From: Variovorax sp. 54
GTDB lineage: Bacteria; Pseudomonadota; Gammaproteobacteria; Burkholderiales; Burkholderiaceae_C
Direction of reading: 5' to 3'
Length of the DNA stretch: 64,000 nt
NCBI RefSeq assembly: GCF_002754375.1
Contig: NZ_PEFF01000001.1
Span: forward strand, 496,001-560,000
Shown: piece by piece, positions 21,065-30,095 of the stretch
How the letters are laid out: each line of letters starts with the position of its first letter
How positions within the stretch are numbered: position 1 is the stretch's first letter
Notes under the pieces: model-generated
Told to the model about the DNA's origin: nothing
The model's input: the letters and a program-made list of their open reading frames with translations, nothing else
Databases searched by the model: none
Translations under genes and position numbers: made by a program

Positions 21065-23941
21065 TTACTTGGTCAGCACGAAGCCCTTGAGCTTGCCAAA
21101 TGCGCCATCGACCAGCGCCTTCTGCTGTTCCTGGTGCAGGTGCGAGTAGCCGACTGCAGGCGATGCCGAAGCGGCACGGCCGGAGTAGCCGAGCTTCTGG
21201 CCTTCCTGCATGTTTTCGTGGATGTAGTGCTGCACGAAGAACCAGGCGCCCTGGTTCTGCGGCTCGTCCTGGCACCACACGATGTCCACGAGGTTGGGGT
21301 ACTTCTTGACCTCGGCGGCGAAGGCCTTGTGCGGGAACGGATAGAGCTGCTCGACGCGGATGATCGCCACGTCGTCGGTGCCCTGCTCTTCGCGCTTCTT
21401 GGCCAGGTCATAGTAGACCTTGCCCGAGCACGCGATGAGGCGCTTGACCTTCTCGGCCTTCAGGCCCTTGCTGTCGGGAATGACGGTCTGGAAGCTGCCC
21501 TTGGTGAACTCGGACAGCGGCGAGGTCGCGTCCTTGTTGCGCAGCAGCGACTTGGGCGTGAGGATGATCAGCGGCTTGCGCAGGTTGCGCACCATCTGGC
21601 GACGCAGGATGTGGAAGATCTGGCTGGCCGTGGTGGGCTGCACCACCTGCATGTTGGTGTCGGCGCTCAGCTGCATGAAGCGCTCCAGGCGTGCCGAGCT
21701 GTGCTCGGGGCCCTGGCCTTCGTAGCCGTGCGGCAACATCATCGTGATGCCGTTGACGCGGCCCCACTTCACTTCGCCCGAGGCAATGAACTGGTCGATC
21801 ACCACTTGCGCGCCGTTCACGAAGTCGCCGAACTGGGCTTCCCAGATCACGAGCGTGTTCGGGTCGTTCGAGGCGTAGCCGTATTCGAACGCGAGCACGG
21901 CTTCTTCCGACAGGATCGAGTCGATGACGACGAACGGCGCCTGGTTCTCGGCGACGTTCTGCAGCGGCGTGTAGGTGCCGGTGTCGAACTTCTCGCGGTT
22001 CTGGTCGTGCAGCACGGCGTGGCGGTGCGTGAACGTGCCACGGCCGCTGTCTTCGCCCGACAGGCGCACCGGGTAGCCACTGGCCACCAGCGAGGCGAAG
22101 GCCATGTGCTCGCCCATGCCCCAGTCGACGTTCACGTCGCCGCGGCCCATGGCGGCGCGGTCGTCCAGCACCTTCTTCACCAGCGGGTGCACGGTGAAGC
22201 CTTCGGGCGGCGTCGTGATCTTCTCGGCCAGGCGCTTCCACTCGGTGGTCGGAATGGCGGTGTCGCCGGCGTCGGTCCACTTCTTGTTGAGGTACGGGCT
22301 CCAGTCGACGGCGTACTTGCTCTTGAAGTTGGTGAGCACGGGGTCGACGGTGTTCTTGCCTTCGTCGAAGGCGGCGCGCTGCGCCTTGACCATGTCGTCG
22401 CCGAGCGTGTCGCCCAGGCCTTGCGCGGCCAGCTTGTCGGCGTACAGCCGGCGCGTGCCGGGGTGGGCCGCGATCTTCTTGTACATGAGCGGCTGGGTGA
22501 GCGAAGGGGTGTCCTGCTCGTTGTGGCCCAGCTTGCGGAAACAGATGATGTCGACGACCACGTCCTTCTGGAATTCCATGCGGAAGTCGAGGGCGAACTG
22601 GGTGGCGAGCACCACGGCTTCGGGATCGTCGCCGTTCACGTGCAGCACCGGCGCTTCGATCATCTTGACGATGTCCGAGCAGTACAGCGTCGAGCGGCTG
22701 TCGCGCGGGTCGCTGGTGGTGAAGCCGATCTGGTTGTTGATGACGATGTGCACCGTGCCGCCGGTGGAATAACCACGGGTCTCGGCCAGCGCCAGCGTTT
22801 CCATCACGACGCCCTGCCCTGCGAAGGCGGCGTCACCGTGCACGATCACGGGCAGCACCTGCTTGCCCAGCGGGTCGCCGCGGCGGTCCATGCGGGCGCG
22901 CACCGAGCCTTCGACCACGGGGTTCACGATTTCCAGGTGCGACGGGTTGAACGCCAGGCTCAGGTGGACCGGGCCGCCAGGGGTGGTCACGTCCGAGCTG
23001 AAGCCCTGGTGGTACTTGACGTCGCCGCTGGGCAGATCTTCGGGAGCGGTGTGGTCGAACTCGGCGAACAGGTCGGCGGGCATCTTGCCCAGCGAGTTCA
23101 CGAGCACGTTCAGGCGGCCGCGGTGGGCCATGCCGATCACGATTTCCTGCACGCCCTTGATGCCGGCCTGGTTGATCAGCTCGTCCATCGAGACGATGAA
23201 GCTTTCGCCGCCTTCGAGCGAGAAGCGCTTCTGGCCGACGTACTTGGTGTGCAGGAAGCGCTCGAGGCCTTCGGCGGCCGTCAGGCGGTTCAGCACGTGC
23301 TTCTTCTGCTCGGCGCTCAGCTTCGGGTTCGTGCGGGCGCTTTCGAGCTTCTGCTGCCACCAGCGCTTGTGGTTCTGGTCGGTGGTGTACATGTACTCGG
23401 CACCCATCGTGCCGCAGTACGTTTCACGCAGGGCATTGAGCAGGTCGCGCAGCGACATGGTCTCTTTGCCGAAGAAGGTGTTGCTGGTGTTGAACACCGT
23501 CTCGAGGTCGGCATCGGTGAAGCCGTAGAACGAGGGCTCGAGTTCCGGAATGGCGGGACGCTCGGCGCGCTTGAGCGGGTCGAGGTCGGCCCAACGGGCG
23601 CCGACGTTGCGGTAGGCGGCAATCAGCTGCTGGACGGCGGTGCGCTTGCGGCCGAGTTCGGAGTCGGCGCCGCTGGCCTGCACGACCTTGGTCGTGCCCT
23701 GCTTTGCCAGCTCGGCAAAGGCGTTGATGACCGGCAGATGGGGGACGTCGCGGGCGCTGGTGCCGTCGGCGGCGGGAACGTTCTGCAGGGCGTCGAAATA
23801 CGTGCGCCAGTTGTCAGGAACGCTGCCGGGGTTGGCGAGGTAGTTTTCGTACATCTCCTCGACATAGGGCGCATTGCCGCCGAAGAGGTAGGTGTTGCCT
23901 TGATAGGCGGTATACGCCGTAGGCGTAGAGGAATCGCTCAT
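21065..23941 (-). CDS. odhA: 2-oxoglutarate dehydrogenase E1 component
   Basis: This thiamine-diphosphate enzyme decarboxylates 2-oxoglutarate and succinylates E2. I start it at the ATG at 23941 (MSDSSTPTAYTAYQGNTYLF), giving 958 residues; the frame is open 40 codons further but without similarity. Recognisable segments are the N-terminal E2-docking stretch (YEEMYENYL-like, at NAPYVEEMYENYLANP), MAHRGRLNVLVNSLGK, the thiamine diphosphate region GDAAFAGQGVVMETLALAE, and the transketolase-like C-terminal half with SGEDSGRGTFTHRHAVLHD. It is the first gene of odhA-odhB-lpdA; the 195 bases upstream contain the presumed operon promoter. Confidence 0.96.
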   Translation of the reverse strand: MSDSSTPTAYTAYQGNTYLFGGNAPYVEEMYENYLANPGSVPDNWRTYFDALQNVPAADGTSARDVPHLPVINAFAELAKQGTTKVVQASGADSELGRKRTAVQQLIAAYRNVGARWADLDPLKRAERPAIPELEPSFYGFTDADLETVFNTSNTFFGKETMSLRDLLNALRETYCGTMGAEYMYTTDQNHKRWWQQKLESARTNPKLSAEQKKHVLNRLTAAEGLERFLHTKYVGQKRFSLEGGESFIVSMDELINQAGIKGVQEIVIGMAHRGRLNVLVNSLGKMPADLFAEFDHTAPEDLPSGDVKYHQGFSSDVTTPGGPVHLSLAFNPSHLEIVNPVVEGSVRARMDRRGDPLGKQVLPVIVHGDAAFAGQGVVMETLALAETRGYSTGGTVHIVINNQIGFTTSDPRDSRSTLYCSDIVKMIEAPVLHVNGDDPEAVVLATQFALDFRMEFQKDVVVDIICFRKLGHNEQDTPSLTQPLMYKKIAAHPGTRRLYADKLAAQGLGDTLGDDMVKAQRAAFDEGKNTVDPVLTNFKSKYAVDWSPYLNKKWTDAGDTAIPTTEWKRLAEKITTPPEGFTVHPLVKKVLDDRAAMGRGDVNVDWGMGEHMAFASLVASGYPVRLSGEDSGRGTFTHRHAVLHDQNREKFDTGTYTPLQNVAENQAPFVVIDSILSEEAVLAFEYGYASNDPNTLVIWEAQFGDFVNGAQVVIDQFIASGEVKWGRVNGITMMLPHGYEGQGPEHSSARLERFMQLSADTNMQVVQPTTASQIFHILRRQMVRNLRKPLIILTPKSLLRNKDATSPLSEFTKGSFQTVIPDSKGLKAEKVKRLIACSGKVYYDLAKKREEQGTDDVAIIRVEQLYPFPHKAFAAEVKKYPNLVDIVWCQDEPQNQGAWFFVQHYIHENMQEGQKLGYSGRAASASPAVGYSHLHQEQQKALVDGAFGKLKGFVLTK

Positions 23942-24059
23942 GATCCGCTGACCTTCGCTTCCCTGGAGGAAGCACGAGTTGGTTAAGAAACCTTCCGCGA
24001 CACGGCTGGACCGATTGGCGGATGCGACTGTGGCTGGGGAAGGGCCTGAGTACCTTGGC

Positions 24060-24074
24060 ATTGTGCCACGTCAA
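24060..24074 (-). promoter_or_regulatory. Weak promoter-like elements upstream of odhA
   Basis: The 195-base gap between the prpE stop and the odhA start must hold the odh operon promoter. On the minus strand I see a TTGACG hexamer (24069-24074) followed at once by TGGCACAAT (24060-24068), which resembles an extended -10 (TGn then CACAAT). The two are too close to serve as one -35/-10 pair, so at most one of them is used. The extended -10 lies about 120 bases from the start codon. This is a suggestion only. Confidence 0.3.
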
Positions 24075-24136
24075 CCATATGACGACAGAACGCGGCTGCG
24101 CAAGGCCCGCAACCCTACCCCGACTCGCGCCTGCGG

Positions 24137-26050
24137 TCAGGTGGCGGACAGCAACTGTTTGATCTGCTGCAGCGTGGCCGGATCGTCGATGGTGGTCAGA
24201 TCGCCCGGGTCGCGCTGCTCGCACACGGCCTGGATGGCGCGGCGCAGCAGCTTGCCGCTGCGGGTCTTGGGCAGGCCGCTCACGAAGCGCACGCGCGCGG
24301 GCCGCGCCAGGGCGCCGAGCTGGTCGGCCACGACCTTCATGATCTCGCCTTCGAGTTGGAGCGCCGCGTCGGCGTCGGTCACGGCCAGGCCGTCTTTCGG
24401 CACGACGAAGGCCATCGCCACCTGCCCCTTGAGCGCGTCGGCCACGCCGACCACCGCCACCTCGGCCACGTTGGCGTGACCCGAGATGCTCTCCTCGATC
24501 TCGCGGGTGCCCAGGCGGTGGCCGGCGACGTTGATCACGTCGTCGGTGCGGCCCAGGATGTAGAAATACCCGTCGGCATCGCGGATGCCCCAGTCGAAGG
24601 TCGAATAGACCATCTTGCCCGGCACGCTCTTCCAGTAGGTGTTGACGAAGCGCGCGTCGTCCTTCCACACGGTCTGCATGAAGCCGGGCGGCGTCGGGCC
24701 CTCGACCACGACCACACCCTTCTCGTTCGGCGCCGTCAATTCCTCGCCGGTCGACTCGTGCAGGATCTTGATGCGGTAGCCGTACATCGGCACGCCCGGG
24801 CTGCCGAACTTGCTCGGCTTGGCTTCCACGCCGTTGGCGATGGTGATCATCGGCCAGCCCGATTCGGTCTGCCAGTAGTTGTCGATGATCGGCACGCCCA
24901 GGCCGTCGCTGATCCAACGCGCGGTCGGTTCGTCGAGCGGCTCGCCGGCCAGGAAGAGCGCGCGCAGGGTCGACAGGTCGTATTTCTTGAGCAGCGCCGG
25001 GTCTTGTTTCTTGAGCACGCGCACGGCAGTAGGCGCGCTGAACATCACCGTCACCTTGTACTTCTCGACCAGGCGCCACCAGATGCCGCCGTCGGGCTGC
25101 TGGTCGATGCCTTGCGTGGGCAGGCCCTCGTACATGATCGTCGCCATGCCCGCGATCAGCGGACCGTAGACGATGTAGCTGTGGCCCACCACCCAGCCGA
25201 TGTCGCTGGTCGAGAAGTAGGTTTCGCCAGGCCGGCCGTCGAAGATGTGCTTCATGCTCGCGGCCAGCGCCACGGCGTAGCCGCCCACATCGCGCTGCAC
25301 GCCCTTGGGCTTGCCGGTGGTGCCGCTCGTGTAGATCGTGTAGCTGATGTCCGTCGAGGCCAGCCAGGTGCAGGGCACCTGCGCATCCAGGTGCTTTTGC
25401 CGCAGTTCGCCGGCCAGGTGGTCGCGGCCGGCGGTCAGCTGCATGGGCGCGAGGCTGCGGTCGGTCAGCAGCACGGCTTCAGGCTTGTACTTCGACAGAC
25501 GGATGGCTTCGTCGAGCAGCGGCTTGTACGCGATGACCTTGCCGCCGCGCGAGCCGGCGTCGGCGCTCACGACCACCTTGGGCTCGGCGTCCTCGATGCG
25601 GGTGGCCAGCGAGCCGCTGGCGAAACCGCCGAACACCACGCAGTGAATGGCGCCGATGCGCGCGCAGGCCAGCATTGCGAAGGCGGCCTCGGGAATCATC
25701 GGCATGTAGATGAGCACGCGGTCGCCCTTGCCCACGCCCAGCTCAATGAGGCTGGCAGCGGTGCGCTGCACCTCGGCATGCAGCTCGGTGAAGCTGTAGC
25801 TCTTTTCGGTGCCCGTTTCGGTCGACACGAAGATCAGCGCCGGCTGATCGCCCCGATCGGCCAGGTGCCGATCGACCGCGTTGTGGCACAGGTTGGTGGT
25901 GCCGCCGACGAACCAGCGCGCGAACGGCGGCTGGCTCGCGTCGAGGATCTGCTGCGCGGGCGTGTGCCAGTCGATCAGCTTCGCCTGCTCGGCCCAGAAG
26001 GCCTCGGGCGCATCGACGGACTGGCGGTAGAACTCTTCATAGCGGCTCAT
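24137..26050 (-). CDS. prpE: Propionyl-CoA synthetase (acetyl-CoA synthetase family)
   Basis: This AMP-forming acyl-CoA synthetase activates propionate, and probably other short-chain acids, to the CoA thioester. The 637-residue protein has the adenylation core P-loop YTIYTSGTTGKPKGV, the ATP/AMP motif NYWQTESGWPMI, the hinge DWGIRDADGYFYILGRTDDV, and the C-terminal catalytic lysine region RSGKLLRRAIQ. The N-terminus MSRYEEFYRQSVDAPEAFWA fits PrpE better than Acs. The genes upstream and downstream are unrelated to propionate metabolism, and no prpBCD genes are present, so propionate specificity is a family inference. The upstream 159 bases include a perfect 10-base palindrome CATAATTATG at 26108-26117 that might be part of its promoter. 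Confidence 0.88.
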   Translation of the reverse strand: MSRYEEFYRQSVDAPEAFWAEQAKLIDWHTPAQQILDASQPPFARWFVGGTTNLCHNAVDRHLADRGDQPALIFVSTETGTEKSYSFTELHAEVQRTAASLIELGVGKGDRVLIYMPMIPEAAFAMLACARIGAIHCVVFGGFASGSLATRIEDAEPKVVVSADAGSRGGKVIAYKPLLDEAIRLSKYKPEAVLLTDRSLAPMQLTAGRDHLAGELRQKHLDAQVPCTWLASTDISYTIYTSGTTGKPKGVQRDVGGYAVALAASMKHIFDGRPGETYFSTSDIGWVVGHSYIVYGPLIAGMATIMYEGLPTQGIDQQPDGGIWWRLVEKYKVTVMFSAPTAVRVLKKQDPALLKKYDLSTLRALFLAGEPLDEPTARWISDGLGVPIIDNYWQTESGWPMITIANGVEAKPSKFGSPGVPMYGYRIKILHESTGEELTAPNEKGVVVVEGPTPPGFMQTVWKDDARFVNTYWKSVPGKMVYSTFDWGIRDADGYFYILGRTDDVINVAGHRLGTREIEESISGHANVAEVAVVGVADALKGQVAMAFVVPKDGLAVTDADAALQLEGEIMKVVADQLGALARPARVRFVSGLPKTRSGKLLRRAIQAVCEQRDPGDLTTIDDPATLQQIKQLLSAT

Positions 26051-26209
26051 CGGGATCTGTCTCCTGTTTTATGGATGCCGTTCCGGGCTCGACGCCGAAA
26101 CTGAATTCATAATTATGGGGACCGATCTTGCGGGAAGCTGACAGCCGAGGCAATCCAGGCGGCGCCCTTGCCGGGCCGCCCTTCAACAGCAATTCAGTGA
26201 ATCAGCGGA

Positions 26210-26815
26210 CTAGCGGATCAGTGCCTGCAGGTCGCGGAACGCCGGGTGCTCGGCGGTGCGCAGCCACTCGAAGCCGACCATCTCGGTGGTCACAAGCTCC
26301 GCGCCGGCGCCGGCCAGGCGGTCGAAGGCCGCGTCGCGGTTGCGCTCGGTGCGCGAGCTGCAGGCGTCGGTGACGACCCACACATCGAACTCGTCCTCGA
26401 GCAGGTCGAGCGCGGTCTGCAGCAGGCAGACATGGGCTTCGCAGCCGGCGATCACGATGGTGTTGCGCTCTTCGGCCGCGGCCGGGGGCTTCTGCAGGTG
26501 CTTGGGCAGGCTGCGGGCATTGCCCTGCGGCGCGGTCTTGGCTGGCGGGCGCAGCCATTCGCCAAGCCCCTCTTCCACGCCGCTGAAATGCATCTTGGCC
26601 AGCGTCTTGTGGCAGAAGGCGCGGATCTCCGGCAGGTTCTCGCCCAACTTCGACGGGTTCTGCTCGGTGCCCCAGACCGGCACGTCGACCCACTGCGCCA
26701 TCTGGCCCAGTCGCGCTGCATTGCGCGCCGCCGCTTCGCCTTCGAAGATCGCCGGCATCAGCCGCGCCTGGTAATCGACCAGGACGAGTTGGGATTGCGT
26801 GGCGTCGAGCAGCAT
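26210..26815 (-). CDS. Isochorismatase-fold cysteine hydrolase
   Basis: The 201-residue protein has the cysteine hydrolase fold of the isochorismatase family. The early catalytic Asp is in SQLVLVDYQARLM (residue 14), the lysine in KTLAKMHFSG, and the nucleophilic Cys in IAGCEAHVCLLQTALDLLE. The family includes nicotinamidases, isochorismatases and YcaC-like hydrolases; I cannot name the substrate. It starts 12 bases after the tetR stop and is probably co-transcribed with tetR. A role linked to the HpaB-type flavoenzyme on the other side of tetR is possible but unproven. Confidence 0.85.
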   Translation of the reverse strand: MLLDATQSQLVLVDYQARLMPAIFEGEAAARNAARLGQMAQWVDVPVWGTEQNPSKLGENLPEIRAFCHKTLAKMHFSGVEEGLGEWLRPPAKTAPQGNARSLPKHLQKPPAAAEERNTIVIAGCEAHVCLLQTALDLLEDEFDVWVVTDACSSRTERNRDAAFDRLAGAGAELVTTEMVGFEWLRTAEHPAFRDLQALIR

Positions 26816-26827
26816 GGACTTCTTCTT

Positions 26828-27514
26828 TCAGGTATCGGTTGAACTGGGCTGAACCGTACCACTGAAAAGAGCGGGTTTCACTGCGTCTTCCGCTGTTGCT
26901 GCAGGGGTCGATCGCTGTGCCAACTGCGCAAGGTAGGTCTTGAACAGTGCATCGGCCGACTGCTTGAACATGCGGATGCGCCCCGTGTGCTGCATCAGCA
27001 GCAGGCCGACGCCGTGCGCGAACAGCGCCGTGTTCTCCTGCTGCGCGAGGTCGGCATCGAGGCCCAACGCCAGCAACGCTTCTTCGCAGGGACGCAGGGC
27101 ATCGTAGAGGCGGTCGTTCAGTTCGTGATCGAGCGCATGCGTCAGTCCCCGGGGCCGCATGCCATGCACCAGATAGAAGCCGAGGTCGAGGTCGCGCGGG
27201 TTCGCCGCGTAGAAATCGAACCAGGCTTGGGCCTTGGCGGCCAGGGTCTGGTCGGGCCGGCGCTCGGACACCGCCACCTCGGCCACGGCGGCCTGCAGGC
27301 GCAGCAGCGACTCGTCGAGCAAGGCCGCGTAGATCGCCTCCTTGCTCTCGAAATACGAATAGATGGCGCCCGGCGTGTAGCCGGCTTTCCTGGCGATTTC
27401 ACGGATGCTCGCGCCCTCGATGCCGGCCTCCGCGAACACCGTGCGGGCCGCGTCGAGCACCAGGGCGCGGCGAGCATCGGTGAGGGTCTGGCGGCGTTGG
27501 AGCTTGGCGTGCAT
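26828..27514 (-). CDS. TetR/AcrR family transcriptional regulator
   Basis: This is a 228-residue repressor-type regulator. The N-terminal HTH is clear: LDAARTVFAEAGIEGASIRE then IARKAGYTPGAIYSYFESKE (about residues 19-58). The ligand-binding part is all-helical and unlike families known to me. It is divergent from the HpaB-family gene; the 127 bases between them contain an inverted repeat that overlaps a candidate promoter. The simplest reading is that it represses that gene and its own operon with the isochorismatase-like hydrolase. Confidence 0.9.
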   Translation of the reverse strand: MHAKLQRRQTLTDARRALVLDAARTVFAEAGIEGASIREIARKAGYTPGAIYSYFESKEAIYAALLDESLLRLQAAVAEVAVSERRPDQTLAAKAQAWFDFYAANPRDLDLGFYLVHGMRPRGLTHALDHELNDRLYDALRPCEEALLALGLDADLAQQENTALFAHGVGLLLMQHTGRIRMFKQSADALFKTYLAQLAQRSTPAATAEDAVKPALFSGTVQPSSTDT

Positions 27515-27545
27515 GGGCGGGACTATAGCCCGCGATCCGTTCGAC

Positions 27546-27591
27546 GATCAAATTTTCAAACGTTGATCTAAAAATTGAACAGTGTTTAAAT
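27546..27591 (+). promoter_or_regulatory. Candidate TetR operator overlapping the promoter of the HpaB-family gene
   Basis: Arms GATCAA (27546-27551) and TTGATC (27563-27568) form a perfect inverted repeat with an 11-base spacer, 23 bases in all. The right arm itself can serve as a -35 hexamer (TTGATC, 4 of 6 to consensus). It is followed after exactly 17 bases by TTAAAT at 27586-27591 (4 of 6 to the -10 consensus). A repressor bound here would cover the -35 box of the flavoenzyme gene, whose ATG is at 27642. Position and symmetry fit a TetR site; no experimental evidence is available. Confidence 0.5.
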
Positions 27592-27641
27592 TATCGCGCC
27601 AACGGTCAAAAAATCCCCACGAGCCCCAGGAGACAACCCCC

Positions 27642-29276
27642 ATGAATGCCCCGCCTTCCGACGCCCTCTTGATGTCCGGCGCCGACTACCGTGAATCGCT
27701 GCGCCGCTACACACCCACCGTGTTCGTCGACGGCCGCCGCGTTGCCAGCGTGGCCGACGAGCCCGCCTTCCAGCCCGGCATCAACGCCATCGCCCTCACC
27801 TACGACCACGCGCTGAAGTCCGAGTACGCGCCGCTCATGACCGCCGTGCAGCACACCAGCGGCAAGCGCGTGAACCGGCTCTCGCACATCAACACGAGTT
27901 CGGGCGACCTGCTCAACAAGCTCGAGGCCGTGCGGCTCGTGTGCCAGGAAACCGGCTGCGCCCAGCGCTATCTGACGCACGACGCGCTCAACGCCATCGC
28001 CCAGGTGTCGGCGCGCATCGACGACGCGCGCGGCAGCACCGAGCACACGGCCCGCTTCCAGAATTACCTGCATCGCATCCAGGACCAGGACCTGACCCTG
28101 GGCGTCGCCATGACCGACGCCAAGGGCGACCGCAGCCGCCGGCCGCACGAGCAGGCGAACGTCGACAGCTACCTGCACGTGGTCGAGCGCAACGCGCGCG
28201 GCATCGTCATCTCGGGCACCAAGGCCATCGTGACCGGCGCGCCCTATGTGCATGAGTTGCTGGTCATGCCCTGCCGCAACATGGGCAAGGAAGACGCCGA
28301 CTTCGCGGTCTGCTGCGCCGTGCCGCTCGATGCGCCCGGGCTCACCATCGTCGCGCGGCCGGCCGGGCGGCCCGGCGAGAAGCTCGAGCACGGCGACGCC
28401 CTCTTCAGCCGCAAGTACGGCCAGAGCACCGGCGTGTGCATGTTCGACCGGGTGTTCGTGCCGTGGGAGCGCGTGTTCTATGCGGGCGAATGGGAGCACT
28501 CGGGCCACCTGACCTACAGCTACGCCACGCACCACCGCCACAGCTGCATCGCGGCCCGCGCCGGCTTCGGCGACCTGCTGATCGGCGCCGGCGCGCTGAT
28601 GTGCGAGGCCAACGGCTTCGACCCCGGCAAGGAGAGCCACCTGCGCGAGCAGATGGTCGAACTCATCACCATCACCGAGGGCTTCTTTGCCTGCGGCGTG
28701 GCGGCCAGCGTCTACGGCAAGGCCGACGACCATTGCGAGGTCTTCATGCCCGACCCGGTGTTCAGCAACATCGGCAAGCTGCTGCTCGCCACCAAGATCT
28801 ACGACATGCACCGCATCGCCCACTACGTGAGCGGCGGCCTCATCGTCACCCTGCCCGGCCCGGACGAAGACCACAACCCCGAGACCGCGGCGCGGCTGTC
28901 GGACGTGCTGCGCGCCAACCCCGCCATTCCCTACGAACAGCGCATCGAGACGGCGCGCTTCATCGAAGACCTCACGGCCGGCTACCAGGGCGGCTGGTAC
29001 AGCGTGATCAGCCTGCACGGCGGCGGCTCGCCCGCGGCGATGAAGCAGGAGATCTGGCGCAACTACCCGGTGGGCTCGAAGGTCGAGCTGGTCGAGCGTT
29101 TGCTCGAACGCGGCATCGCGGCCGACGGCACGCCGGCCGCCGCGCCGCACGACCCGCGCCGCGCCATCACGAAGAACCGCCAGCCCGGCAAGTGCTGCGA
29201 CACCGGCTGCACCGCGCCGGGACAAACCGTGATGGTCGACCTGCCGGTTCCGACCCTCGCTCGCCCAGGCGCCTAG
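27642..29276 (+). CDS. HpaB-superfamily flavin-dependent hydroxylase-like protein
   Basis: This is a 544-residue protein of the superfamily that holds 4-hydroxyphenylacetate 3-monooxygenase (HpaB, a FADH2-using hydroxylase) and 4-hydroxybutyryl-CoA dehydratase. Landmarks are MSGADYRESLRRYTPTVFVD at the N-terminus, FDRVFVPWERVFYAGEWEHS mid-protein, and AGFGDLLIGAGALMCEANGF, which resembles the dehydratase. Of the dehydratase cluster ligands as I remember them, only a Cys (106) and a His (about 298) seem to align; the other two positions hold Tyr and Ala. I therefore favour a flavin monooxygenase. No small flavin reductase (HpaC) is next to it. The C-terminus carries a cysteine cluster (GKCCDTGCTAPG). 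AGGAG precedes the ATG. The regulator is probably the divergent TetR. Confidence 0.8.
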   Translation: MNAPPSDALLMSGADYRESLRRYTPTVFVDGRRVASVADEPAFQPGINAIALTYDHALKSEYAPLMTAVQHTSGKRVNRLSHINTSSGDLLNKLEAVRLVCQETGCAQRYLTHDALNAIAQVSARIDDARGSTEHTARFQNYLHRIQDQDLTLGVAMTDAKGDRSRRPHEQANVDSYLHVVERNARGIVISGTKAIVTGAPYVHELLVMPCRNMGKEDADFAVCCAVPLDAPGLTIVARPAGRPGEKLEHGDALFSRKYGQSTGVCMFDRVFVPWERVFYAGEWEHSGHLTYSYATHHRHSCIAARAGFGDLLIGAGALMCEANGFDPGKESHLREQMVELITITEGFFACGVAASVYGKADDHCEVFMPDPVFSNIGKLLLATKIYDMHRIAHYVSGGLIVTLPGPDEDHNPETAARLSDVLRANPAIPYEQRIETARFIEDLTAGYQGGWYSVISLHGGGSPAAMKQEIWRNYPVGSKVELVERLLERGIAADGTPAAAPHDPRRAITKNRQPGKCCDTGCTAPGQTVMVDLPVPTLARPGA

Positions 29277-29286
29277 ACTCCGGCGG

Positions 29287-30087
29287 ATGCAGACCTTGTC
29301 GCTCCTGCGCCGCCGCCTCGCCCCGCTCTTCGGCGCCGCCTCGCTGCTGCTGCTCGCCGGCTGCGGCGGGTTGCGCGCGGCCGATCCGCCGATGGCCACC
29401 ACGCTGGAAAAGAGCAGCTGCACCCGCAGCGCCGACACGCTGATCGTGCTGCTGCCCGGCGCCTACTCGGCGCCCGAGGAGTTCGTGCGCGAAGGCTTCA
29501 TCGACGCGCTGAACGAGAACCGGCTCGCGGTCGACACCCTGCGCGTCGATGCCCACATGGGCTACTACCGGAACAAGACCATCCTCGAGCGGCTGGAACA
29601 AGAGGTGATCGCGCCGGCGCGCCGCCAGGGCTACAAGGCGATCTGGATCGCGGGCATCTCGGTCGGCGGTTTCGGCGGGCTGCTGTATGCCCAGACGCAC
29701 CCCGGCGACCTTGCCGGCCTGGTCGTGCTGGCGCCGTATCTGGGCGAACGCGTGCTGAGCCAGGACATCGCCAATGCCGGCGGCCTGTCGCGCTGGCGAG
29801 GTCCGCTCGACGCGCCGCCAGGCAGCGACCCGCGCACGCCGAGTGAAACGCAGCTCTGGCAATGGCTGCGCGGCTATGTCGGCCACACCCGCACCTTCGG
29901 CGAACGGCCGCCGCTGTACCTGGGCTACGCGCTCGACGACCGCTTTGCCTTCAGCCACCGGTTGCTGGCCGGGGCGCTGCCGGCGGAACGCGTGGTCACG
30001 ACCGAAGGCGGGCACGACTGGCCCGAATGGCGACGGCTCTGGCAGCGCCTGCTGCCGACGCTCCCGCTGCCGGGCTGCCCCGGCTGA
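29287..30087 (+). CDS. Alpha/beta-hydrolase fold lipoprotein
   Basis: The 266-residue product has a lipoprotein signal with LLLLAGC (Cys near residue 26), so it is probably anchored in the envelope. An alpha/beta hydrolase domain follows. The nucleophile elbow is GISVGG (Ser near 122), a late Asp is in YALDDRFAFS, and the catalytic His is in EGGHDWPEW. The substrate is unknown. It starts 10 bases after the HpaB-family stop, so it is probably in the same transcript, although the ribosome site is poor. It converges with the sugar dehydrogenase gene, 8 bases away. Confidence 0.82.
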   Translation: MQTLSLLRRRLAPLFGAASLLLLAGCGGLRAADPPMATTLEKSSCTRSADTLIVLLPGAYSAPEEFVREGFIDALNENRLAVDTLRVDAHMGYYRNKTILERLEQEVIAPARRQGYKAIWIAGISVGGFGGLLYAQTHPGDLAGLVVLAPYLGERVLSQDIANAGGLSRWRGPLDAPPGSDPRTPSETQLWQWLRGYVGHTRTFGERPPLYLGYALDDRFAFSHRLLAGALPAERVVTTEGGHDWPEWRRLWQRLLPTLPLPGCPG

Positions 30088-30095
30088 GCCTTCGT

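Noticed and set aside
24058..24074. Possible sigma-54 promoter (TGGCAC) upstream of odhA
   Set aside because: The second conserved element (TTGC at the correct distance) is missing; the downstream part reads CAAGG.
27642..29276. 4-hydroxybutyryl-CoA dehydratase as the product
   Set aside because: At least two of the four remembered cluster-ligand positions are replaced, so I prefer the HpaB-type hydroxylase reading.
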